Assembly (NCBI GenBank): GCA_946008205.1
Contig: CAMGAZ010000043.1
Span: 1-9,128 of the forward strand
Source of the DNA: an uncultured Clostridium sp.
Lineage (GTDB): Bacteria; Bacillota; Clostridia; TANB77; CAG-508
DNA: 9,128 nt
Direction: 5' to 3'
The notes under the pieces were generated by a model, which worked only from the letters and a program-made list of their open reading frames with translations, ran no database searches and had not been told where the DNA came from. Shown here piece by piece: positions 1-4,596 of the stretch (position 1 is its first letter; each line of letters starts with the position of its first letter). Made by a program: the position numbers and the translations under genes.

Positions 1-530
1 CAGCCTAAAGAGACGCTCCCCATAGAGGCGCTTCCCTTAGAGGCGCTGTCCTTACAGGCTCAGACCTTAAATTTGCAGACCTTAAATGCGCATACCTTAG
101 AGGCGCAGACCTTAGAGGCGCAGACCTTGAAAGAGCAGACCTTGAAGGCGTATACCTTGAAGGCGCATGCCTTGAAGGCGCATACCTTAGAGGCGCAGAC
201 TTTAAAAGAGCAGATCTTATAGGCGCATACCTTGAAGGCGCATACCTTAATAAAACATATTATCAAATCACACGCATAGGTAGTAGAAATGCCACGACAA
301 CTTACTGCGTTGAAGATGACAATGTTGTTTGTGGCTGCTGGAACAATTATAGAGGCGGCACGTTAGAAGAATTTAAAAAACGTGTAGAAAGTGTGTATGG
401 TAAAGAAGGCGAAATGCCTCATAAAAAATATTTCACTCAGTACACGGCTACTATTGAGTTTTTTGAGAAAATGGCAAAGCAGCAAAAGAAATGGGCACAA
501 AATACCAATATAGAAAGTGAAGATAAGTGA
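1..530 (+). CDS. Pentapeptide-repeat protein, 3' part (5' end outside window; frame break near base 14)
   Basis: The frame ending at the TGA at 528-530 reads 16 consecutive pentapeptides from base 15 to 254 (ASLRG, ADLKC, AYLRG, ADLER, ADLEG and so on), the A(D/N)LXX pattern of right-handed quadrilateral beta-helix proteins. A non-repeat C-terminal part of about 90 residues follows (ITRIGSRNATTTY, then a Cys-Gly-Cys-Trp motif, GGTLEEFKKRV and a Lys/Gln-rich tail). From memory, such tails are common in phage-encoded pentapeptide proteins. No start codon lies in this frame within the window, and a TAA at 6-8 closes it. The next frame reads Ser-Leu-Lys-Arg at 2-13, which is a repeat in the correct register, so the gene probably entered from the left in that frame and is shifted by one base around position 14. 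Function is unknown; some family members mimic DNA, but nothing here shows that. The TGA overlaps the next gene's GTG. Confidence 0.8.
15..254 (+). repeat. 15-bp tandem repeat array encoding pentapeptides
   Basis: Sixteen 15-bp units of the form GCA-GAC/TAC-CTT-GAA/AGA-GGC lie end to end without interruption. The third codon is CTT in 14 units (CAT in the first, TTT in one). The first codon is GCA or GCT in all but two units (TCA, GTA). Nucleotide identity is highest in the middle units, so recent unit duplication is likely. The array also leaves the antisense frame open and periodic (CAFKV-like pentads), which follows from the repeat and is not evidence for a gene. Confidence 0.9.
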
Positions 531-967
531 AAAAGAATTTAATACTAGAAATTTGTAAAATGCTAGATCTCAAAGTAGGAGAAGAGTTTAAGATTGAAGA
601 ATATGACGATGATAAACGCTTCTTTTTTACAGACGATGGAGATCTGAATTTTTATTATAACGATGCCAAATCAAATCTTATAGTCGTAGCTCAGCCAACA
701 ATCATCGCAGAAATAGTTTGCGGCAGAGTAGAGATCGTAAAACTTCCATGGCGGCCTCACTATGGCGAACACTTCTGGACTTTTACAAATCCTTGTTGTT
801 CTAAGACTAATAGATGGGAATGTCGTATTCTTACTTGGAACGGAGAAGTAAACGACTTTGCAAGATATAAATCTGGATGGGTGTTTAAAACAAGAAAAGA
901 AGCTGAAGCTGCATTGCCCAAAGTAGCAAAAGAAATGGGCGTAAAATTTTATATCGAAAAAAAATAA
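527..967 (+). CDS. Hypothetical phage-type protein (GEEF and aromatic motifs)
   Basis: The protein has 146 residues and starts at a GTG that overlaps the previous stop (GTGA), implying translational coupling; the upstream Shine-Dalgarno match is weak. The N-terminal part (residues 10-30, ICKMLDLKVGEEFKIEEY) and the C-terminal part (KLPWRPHYGEHFWTF at 72-86 and GWVFKTRKEAEAAL at 117-130) resemble small hypothetical proteins I recall from Bacillota phages and prophages, where a Trp/aromatic strand is followed by a helix ending in EAEAAL. No catalytic motif, signal peptide or membrane segment is seen. It reads as a cytoplasmic accessory protein of unknown function in a string of small phage-like genes. 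Confidence 0.8.
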   Translation: MKKNLILEICKMLDLKVGEEFKIEEYDDDKRFFFTDDGDLNFYYNDAKSNLIVVAQPTIIAEIVCGRVEIVKLPWRPHYGEHFWTFTNPCCSKTNRWECRILTWNGEVNDFARYKSGWVFKTRKEAEAALPKVAKEMGVKFYIEKK

Positions 968-985
968 AAAGGAGTAGTATATTAT

Positions 986-1132
986 ATGTTTCAAGAGCTG
1001 TTTGTAGAAAACAAAATGCAGGAAATTTATCCGGTTAAAATTTATAAAACCGGCGCCGATTCCCATTATTATTTTAAGATTAAAAACAACAGTAAACCGT
1101 CTTTGTGGTATTATAATCCGGATACATTCTAA
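986..1132 (+). CDS. Small hypothetical protein (48 aa), possibly the N-terminal half of a split gene
   Basis: The ATG at 986 is preceded by AAGGAG at about 969-974, about 11 bases upstream, a credible ribosome binding site. The 48-residue product is basic and aromatic (residues 16-45 hold PVKIYKTG, HYYFKI and LWYYNP). It ends at TAA 1130-1132. The same frame then stays open to 1414, so this may be the first part of one gene of about 142 codons interrupted by a nonsense codon. No family was recognised. Confidence 0.55.
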   Translation: MFQELFVENKMQEIYPVKIYKTGADSHYYFKIKNNSKPSLWYYNPDTF

Positions 1133-1168
1133 AAACCTTGCTGTATCGTCTCAAATATCAGCTTTGAG

Positions 1169-1414
1169 ATGTCTACAAGTATGATGCAGACAGTAACAGA
1201 TAAGCCTGTTTTTCATCTTGTTTATCTTAATCAAGAGATGTGCGACGAACAAGATGTAACTACCTCCAGTTGTAGTGAAATTTCTCCGTCCGATAATTTC
1301 ATTGAAAGTTTTTATAGTGACGAATGGTTTTTTCAAGTATTTAATAGATTCTTAAAGGACTATAGTGTAAACAAATTACGATTGTATAAGAGGAGCAATA
1401 ATGAACAAAAATGA
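1169..1414 (+). CDS. Hypothetical protein (81 aa), possibly the C-terminal half of a split gene
   Basis: This frame is the direct continuation of the 986-1132 ORF after its TAA. ATG codons at 1169, 1181 and 1184 could start it, but none has a well-spaced Shine-Dalgarno; only TTTGAG abuts the first. The 36 bases between the TAA and 1169 also encode an uninterrupted stretch (KPCCIVSNISFE). The product is Ser/Asp-rich in the middle and aromatic later (FIESFYSDEWFFQVFNRFL). It overlaps the next gene by 14 bases and contains that gene's ribosome binding site. Either an independently started small protein or the tail of a nonsense-interrupted gene fits; I favour the latter slightly. Confidence 0.45.
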   Translation: MSTSMMQTVTDKPVFHLVYLNQEMCDEQDVTTSSCSEISPSDNFIESFYSDEWFFQVFNRFLKDYSVNKLRLYKRSNNEQK

Positions 1415-1709
1415 TTATTATGCCATTCCTGTTCAATGGATCAAAACAGCTGTTATATATATAAAAGCTAGAACTCCCGTAGATGCAATGAGAAAATTTT
1501 ACAAATATAGAGACCTTATAATCATTCCAGAAGAACAGGGAGCGTATAAAAGTTTATCTTTTGATACCACTGTATCTGATCCTGTTTTTATAAAAGAATG
1601 CACCTTGTTTATGAAACAAAACAATTGGCCGCATTTTGATAAACTATCTTATAATTTTGATGATAAAAAGGAGGTTATGCATAGTGGCTACTATTCAAGA
1701 AACAAATGA
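1401..1709 (+). CDS. Hypothetical protein (102 aa)
   Basis: The ATG at 1401 follows a strong GAGGAG site at about 1390-1395, inside the end of the preceding ORF. The N-terminal half (YAIPVQWIKTAVIYIKARTPVDAMRKF split across residues 7-33) has a beta-strand, acidic/Thr turn, alpha-helix pattern typical of small phage proteins with an 'A-x-T-x-x-(D/E)-A' helix start. The C-terminal half is charged. The last 26 bases overlap the next gene and carry its AGGAGG site, so the two are probably coupled. No enzymatic motif is visible and no function can be assigned. Confidence 0.75.
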   Translation: MNKNDYYAIPVQWIKTAVIYIKARTPVDAMRKFYKYRDLIIIPEEQGAYKSLSFDTTVSDPVFIKECTLFMKQNNWPHFDKLSYNFDDKKEVMHSGYYSRNK

Positions 1710-2166
1710 TTTTGAATACTCTCTTGGTATTCAGAATAGTGAACTTAAATATGAAACTATAGAAATGCAGTTAAAAGACTTACTCAGCTTATTTAAAAAG
1801 AATAAAAAACATGTTGTTATTGGATATCCGTTAACTGATTATAATTATGTAAACAACCATATTTATCTTTTGTTATTAAATCAAGGCGCCGCCCAAGATT
1901 TTATTTTTAGCCAAAGTTTTAATTTTGTTGTAGGATATCATGAGTTAAAATATTTATATGCATGGATGTATAAGGGTATTCCATTAATCAGAGATGAGAA
2001 AAAATATTATTACAAAGATTTTTCAGAAAGCTTCAGAAACAACTTTGAATCTCGTGAGGTTCGTGTACGTTTCTATGAGGAGCATACTAATATTAATAGC
2101 TTTTTGCGTCGCTTTTATGGCTACAATTTTATGTTTGGCGATAAAACTGACATCAAAGAAAAATAA
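1684..2166 (+). CDS. Hypothetical protein (160 aa), GTG start
   Basis: The frame is open from 1636, but the start is best placed at GTG 1684, nine bases after a near-perfect AGGAGG at 1669-1674. The ATG at 1636 has no ribosome binding site and would lie deep in the upstream gene. The product is rich in Tyr and Phe with alternating hydrophobic segments (HVVIGYPL at 43-50, HIYLLLLNQGAAQDFIF at 59-75, FVVGYHELKYLYAWMYKGIPLI at 81-102) and a basic C-terminus with RFYEEH and LRRFYGYNF. No signal peptide or clear transmembrane helix is seen. No family was recognised. Confidence 0.75.
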   Translation: MATIQETNDFEYSLGIQNSELKYETIEMQLKDLLSLFKKNKKHVVIGYPLTDYNYVNNHIYLLLLNQGAAQDFIFSQSFNFVVGYHELKYLYAWMYKGIPLIRDEKKYYYKDFSESFRNNFESREVRVRFYEEHTNINSFLRRFYGYNFMFGDKTDIKEK

Positions 2167-2170
2167 ACAA

Positions 2171-2180
2171 GGGGGGGGGG
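2171..2180 (+). promoter_or_regulatory. Homopolymeric G10 tract in Shine-Dalgarno position
   Basis: Ten consecutive Gs lie in the 24-bp gap between the TAA at 2164-2166 and the ATG at 2191, ending ten bases before that ATG. No other purine-rich site precedes the small membrane-peptide gene, so this tract must serve as its ribosome binding site. Runs of this length are prone to slipped-strand length change. Confidence 0.7.
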
Positions 2181-2190
2181 TTAAATAACA

Positions 2191-2364
2191 ATGGAAGAAA
2201 TCATTGTTGCAATCATTAGAGGTGTACTTTTAGGCCTTACTATAATGATTCCTTATCGGTTTACTGAAGCTATGGATAAAAAAGTTCCTGTCTTCGAATT
2301 CCGATATATCGATGTATATGTTGTTGTCTATACATTTGTTATGTCTATTCTGCTTTCAAGATAA
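2191..2364 (+). CDS. Small membrane protein (57 aa)
   Basis: An ATG at 2191 opens a 57-residue frame ending at TAA 2362-2364. The N-terminal half is hydrophobic (IIVAIIRGVLLGLTIMIPY, residues 4-22), and a second hydrophobic stretch lies at the C-terminus (VYVVVYTFVMSILL, residues 42-55). This predicts two short membrane segments joined by a charged loop (EAMDKKVPVFEFR). The downstream gene's AAGGAG site overlaps this stop, supporting a tightly packed operon. The role is unknown. Two-helix peptides of this size in phages include holin-like proteins, but the position beside early-type hypotheticals does not particularly support that. Confidence 0.65.
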   Translation: MEEIIVAIIRGVLLGLTIMIPYRFTEAMDKKVPVFEFRYIDVYVVVYTFVMSILLSR

Positions 2365-2380
2365 GGAGAAATAAATATAA

Positions 2381-2839
2381 ATGAAAATCGAAAAATATAA
2401 GTATACTATGAATCTTATCAGATGTTTTCTTAAGGATAATGACATTGACTATGGTTCTTATAGTATTAAAGACTACTGTACTGATGCTACAGTAGGTTAT
2501 CTGGATTATTCTGTAACAAAATGTAAAATCACCGTTATTCCGTCTTTAGCCAAATATGGTCAAATTGAAAATGATCATATTGTCTGCATCATTTCAGACA
2601 AATTTTATCTTGAATCCAAACCAAAATATTTTTATACGATCGGCTCTGATTTAAAAACATTACTGGCTGACGAAAGCCATTATACTGATGCAGAAATTGA
2701 TAAACTGAAATCATGGCACAATTATTTCAAATATGAAGACTTTAAATCTGCTGAAGATATTACAAACCAGTTTGTAGCTCATATCTGTAATAACCGTCAT
2801 AACCTGTTGGCAACTTTCGCTCCGAAAACAACTCGATAA
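2381..2839 (+). CDS. Hypothetical protein (152 aa)
   Basis: The ATG at 2381 follows AAGGAG at 2364-2369, about 11 bases away, and the gene ends two bases before the metallophosphoesterase start, so the two are almost certainly co-translated. The product is mixed alpha/beta and fairly acidic: an N-terminal helix (MNLIRCFLKDNDIDYG, residues 10-25), a Tyr-rich middle with a strand pair (KCKITVIPSL, HIVCIISDKFYL), and a C-terminal helical part (SAEDITNQFVAHICNNRHNLLATF). No signal peptide, membrane segment or catalytic motif was recognised. Confidence 0.75.
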   Translation: MKIEKYKYTMNLIRCFLKDNDIDYGSYSIKDYCTDATVGYLDYSVTKCKITVIPSLAKYGQIENDHIVCIISDKFYLESKPKYFYTIGSDLKTLLADESHYTDAEIDKLKSWHNYFKYEDFKSAEDITNQFVAHICNNRHNLLATFAPKTTR

Positions 2840-2841
2840 TA

Positions 2842-3582
2842 ATGAAGGCACATAAGATATATCTTACAGGTGATCTCCATGGTTATCTTGGAATGAAGAA
2901 ATTAATTAATTTTGCTAAGACAGAAGGTAAAAATCTTACAAAAGAAGACTATCTTATAATTTTAGGTGATTTCGGGCTTATTTTTAACGCTCCTGTACAA
3001 AGTCCCGATGAAGCTTATAATCTTGATTGGTTAGATAAAAAAGCGCCCTGGACTACTTTATTTATAGACGGTAACCATGAAAACTTCGACAGACTAGATA
3101 ATTATGTTATTTATCCTCTTCAAATTTTTCATGGTGGCCAGATATCTAAAATAAATAACTCTGTCTATCATTTATTGCGAGGAGAATCATATTCAATAAA
3201 TGATATCTTATTTTTAGTTATTGGTGGCGCCGGCAGCATTGACAAAGAAAGACGCATAAAACATATATCGTGGTGGCCGCAAGAAGAAATAAGCCATGAA
3301 CAGATTAAGAGCGTTTTAAGATTATATAAAAATATGAGCTTTGATTATATTCTTACTCATAGTGCTCCGACCAGTTATGTTGATGATCTATATATCAAGA
3401 ATTTGTTATATCCAGGGCCGCGTTATAACGACAGATCAGAAAAAAGGCTAGAGAAAATCAAAAAGAATATTGGCTATAAAAAATGGTTCTGCGGCCACTA
3501 CCATTGTGAATATGATTCTCCTAAATTTCAGGTTCTGTATAACAACATTATCGAACTACCATCACCAGATTCATTTTATTAA
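2842..3582 (+). CDS. Calcineurin-like metallophosphoesterase (246 aa)
   Basis: The metallophosphoesterase metal-binding motifs occur in order: GDLHG (residues 10-14, Asp11 and His13), GDFG (42-45, Asp43), GNHE (77-80), THSAP (172-176, His173) and GHYH (218-221). This is the full dinuclear-metal site of the family (Pfam Metallophos), and the length is normal for single-domain members. The enzyme should hydrolyse a phosphoester in the cytoplasm; the substrate (nucleotide, protein phosphate or nucleic-acid end) cannot be read from sequence. Similar small phosphoesterases are common in Bacillota phage and prophage accessory regions. It starts two bases after the preceding stop without a strong Shine-Dalgarno of its own, so translation is probably coupled. 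Inverted repeats follow directly. Confidence 0.93.
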   Translation: MKAHKIYLTGDLHGYLGMKKLINFAKTEGKNLTKEDYLIILGDFGLIFNAPVQSPDEAYNLDWLDKKAPWTTLFIDGNHENFDRLDNYVIYPLQIFHGGQISKINNSVYHLLRGESYSINDILFLVIGGAGSIDKERRIKHISWWPQEEISHEQIKSVLRLYKNMSFDYILTHSAPTSYVDDLYIKNLLYPGPRYNDRSEKRLEKIKKNIGYKKWFCGHYHCEYDSPKFQVLYNNIIELPSPDSFY

Positions 3583-3666
3583 ATTTTAATAAAATCTATT
3601 TTTTATCAGCTTCGGACAGTAAAAAATAATAATAAAATACTGCCCGAAGCTATTTTATTAAAATTT
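3574..3666 (+). terminator. Nested inverted repeats / probable terminator after the metallophosphoesterase
   Basis: A 14-bp inverted repeat (AGCTTCGGACAGTA at 3608-3621 with TACTGCCCGAAGCT at 3638-3651, one mismatch) forms the core and is followed by a T-rich stretch (TATTTTATT). Around it are three copies of an AT-rich element: ATTTTATTAAA at 3574-3584, its inverse TTTAATAAAAT at 3586-3596, and ATTTTATTAAAATTT from 3652. The first two can pair with each other, or the second can pair with the third to extend the core stem. It probably ends the upstream operon, although the T-run is short for a classic intrinsic terminator. Confidence 0.55.
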
Positions 3667-3693
3667 ATCTTGTCGTCTTTTTATCTGCAGACT

Positions 3694-3783
3694 CAAAATA
3701 AGCGTTTTTTTTACGTTTAAAACAACGCTGAATATAAATTATCATTCTGACCTCTTAACATCAAAAATAAGTGCGTTTAGAGG
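3694..3783 (+). repeat. CAAAATAAGCGTT-type repeats and inverted repeats upstream of the RecA-like gene
   Basis: CAAAATAAGCGTT occurs at 3694-3706, and a variant CAAAAATAAGTGCGTT at 3762-3777. A further exact copy lies at 4452-4464, ahead of the replication gene. Within this stretch AGCGTTTTTT (3701-3710) is inverted as AAAACAACGCT (3718-3728), and CCTCTTAAC (3751-3759) as GTTTAGAGG (3775-3783, one mismatch). Placement ahead of both replication-module genes suggests binding sites for a regulator or initiator; this is inference. Confidence 0.5.
3710..3738 (+). promoter_or_regulatory. Candidate sigma-70-type promoter for the RecA-like gene
   Basis: TTTACG (3710-3715) is separated by 17 bases from TATAAA (3733-3738). 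Both hexamers are close to consensus, the spacing is optimal, and the site lies in the gap after the putative terminator and about 70 bases before the ATG at 3808. Transcription would start near 3745, placing the 3751-3783 inverted repeat in the 5' leader. Confidence 0.45.
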
Positions 3784-3807
3784 CTTTCTGTTAGGTGTTT
3801 TAAATCT

Positions 3808-4446
3808 ATGTTGTATTTACCAGATTCGGTCATCTCGGAAATCGAGAAAGACGATAATAAAATAATCGAGCTGTCAGGACTTCCTGACGCAGGTACTTCA
3901 AGTGCAAGTATGTTTATTCTCAAAGAATTGGATGGCTATGGCTTATACATAGGCCATCAGCAGAATACGAGCCAGATAGAGCTCTATAAACGTTATCTTG
4001 GAGATGATGCAGACAGGGTGCTCGTAACCATCTTGGACGAGCCGGAGCCTACGAAGGAGACGCTGCTTAAATACATCCATTTCCTCGGAGCTGAAGTTGA
4101 TACGATAATCATCGACAACTTCGCCTATTATATCTTGAACAGACCGCGCCCTTATATTAAAAATCTGATATCCTTGCTGTATTCCAAAGCTATAGAGCTT
4201 AATACCCGTATAATCATCATAAACCAGCTCAGATATGACGTTTATAACCATCGTGAAACTAATACTATGGCGCCCCTTAAGACGTTATATAAAGACTATC
4301 TTAGCCAGCATGTAGATCTCAGACTGGAATGTCATCGTTCTGAAGAAAATAACCAGGATATCTATATCGAGGTAGCCAAAAAAGATTCCCCAAAAAAAGA
4401 AGAATCTTTGCTCTCAAAAACTGTCAGAGATATGCTCTCGAAATAA
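3808..4446 (+). CDS. RecA-fold protein with degenerate ATPase site (212 aa)
   Basis: The protein follows the RecA core order. IIELSGLPDAGTSS (residues 19-32) aligns with the RecA Walker A region but reads Gly-x-x-x-x-Gly-Thr-Ser, so the invariant lysine is replaced by threonine. GLYIGHQQN (45-53) aligns with the strand carrying RecA's catalytic Glu in 'FIDAEHA', here Gln. EVDTIIIDNFAYYI matches the Walker B strand 'VDxIVIDSVAAL'. RIIIINQLRYDV followed by a Glu-Thr matches the RecA 'FINQIR...ET' loop-2 region, and a short C-terminal strand with AKKDSP corresponds to RecA 'VVKNKxAPP'. It lacks RecA's N-terminal helix and C-terminal domain, so it is more like short phage Sak4/RecA-like or RepA-type proteins. 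It probably binds DNA or a partner without normal ATP hydrolysis. Base composition looks more GC-rich than upstream genes. The alignment is by eye; the fold is fairly confident, loss of activity is inferred. Confidence 0.7.
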   Translation: MLYLPDSVISEIEKDDNKIIELSGLPDAGTSSASMFILKELDGYGLYIGHQQNTSQIELYKRYLGDDADRVLVTILDEPEPTKETLLKYIHFLGAEVDTIIIDNFAYYILNRPRPYIKNLISLLYSKAIELNTRIIIINQLRYDVYNHRETNTMAPLKTLYKDYLSQHVDLRLECHRSEENNQDIYIEVAKKDSPKKEESLLSKTVRDMLSK

Positions 4447-4490
4447 AAACACAAAATAAGCGTTATTTTTGATGTTTGAGGAGTGTTGTG

Positions 4491-4529
4491 ATGATTTATA
4501 TTCAGACACCCCTAATCGTTAAAAAATGA
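4491..4529 (+). CDS. Putative 12-aa leader peptide
   Basis: GAGGAG (4478-4483) lies seven bases before an ATG that opens a 12-codon frame (MIYIQTPLIVKK) ending in TGA at 4527-4529. The ribosome binding site is as good as that of any gene in the window. The ORF overlaps both small alternative hairpins, so a ribosome terminating here would disrupt them. Short peptides ahead of replication genes are known from IncFII/IncI-type plasmids, where their translation is needed for initiator synthesis; similarity of mechanism here is inference. Confidence 0.5.
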   Translation: MIYIQTPLIVKK

Positions 4530-4560
4530 TAGGGTTTAACGCGTTTTACAAGGGCATACA

Positions 4561-4596
4561 GATTAATTTTCAGAATGGAGGTATTGAAAACTAATC
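4561..4596 (+). promoter_or_regulatory. Hairpin presenting the ribosome binding site of the primase-like gene in its loop
   Basis: GATTAATTTTCAG (4561-4573) pairs with TTGAAAACTAATC (4584-4596), with a single A/C mismatch and one terminal G-U. The loop AATGGAGGTA contains the only Shine-Dalgarno (GGAGG, 4577-4581), and the ATG at 4597 follows the stem directly. With an unusual 15-base distance between GGAGG and ATG, efficient initiation probably depends on the state of this stem. Confidence 0.6.

Larger units (their letters stand above)
4447..4596 (+). promoter_or_regulatory. Structured translational leader of the primase-like gene
   Basis: The 150-bp gap holds a copy of CAAAATAAGCGTT (4452-4464), which with the following TTATTTTTG forms a short AT hairpin; a short leader ORF with its own GAGGAG site; two mutually exclusive small hairpins (CCCTAATC 4510-4517 with GATAGGG 4528-4534; CGTTAAA 4517-4523 with TTTAACG 4535-4541); and a longer hairpin at 4561-4596. 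CTAATC occurs both at 4512-4517 and at 4591-4596, so GATTA at 4561-4565 could pair with either copy. The whole looks like a translation switch. Confidence 0.55.

Noticed and set aside
15..254. CRISPR array
   Set aside because: The repeats are 15 bp, directly contiguous and coding; there are no spacers and no cas genes.
60..266. Open antisense frame with CAFKV-like pentads
   Set aside because: It is the mirror of the 15-bp tandem array. The sense frame gives the canonical A(D/N)LXX repeat plus a non-repeat C-terminal domain, while the antisense frame has no ribosome binding site or flanking domain.
671..1066. Antisense open frame of 131 codons
   Set aside because: It spans a well-supported sense gene and the start of another, has Phe/Ser/Tyr-rich low-complexity content typical of antisense shadows, and no ribosome binding site.
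1994..2188. Sense frame of 64 codons with a hydrophobic stretch
   Set aside because: It lies in another frame inside the 1684-2166 gene, and its ATG lacks a ribosome binding site. The hydrophobicity reflects U-rich codons out of frame.
4510..4541. H-type pseudoknot from the two overlapping small stems
   Set aside because: Connecting loops of zero length on both crossing sides make it sterically implausible; the two stems are better treated as alternatives.
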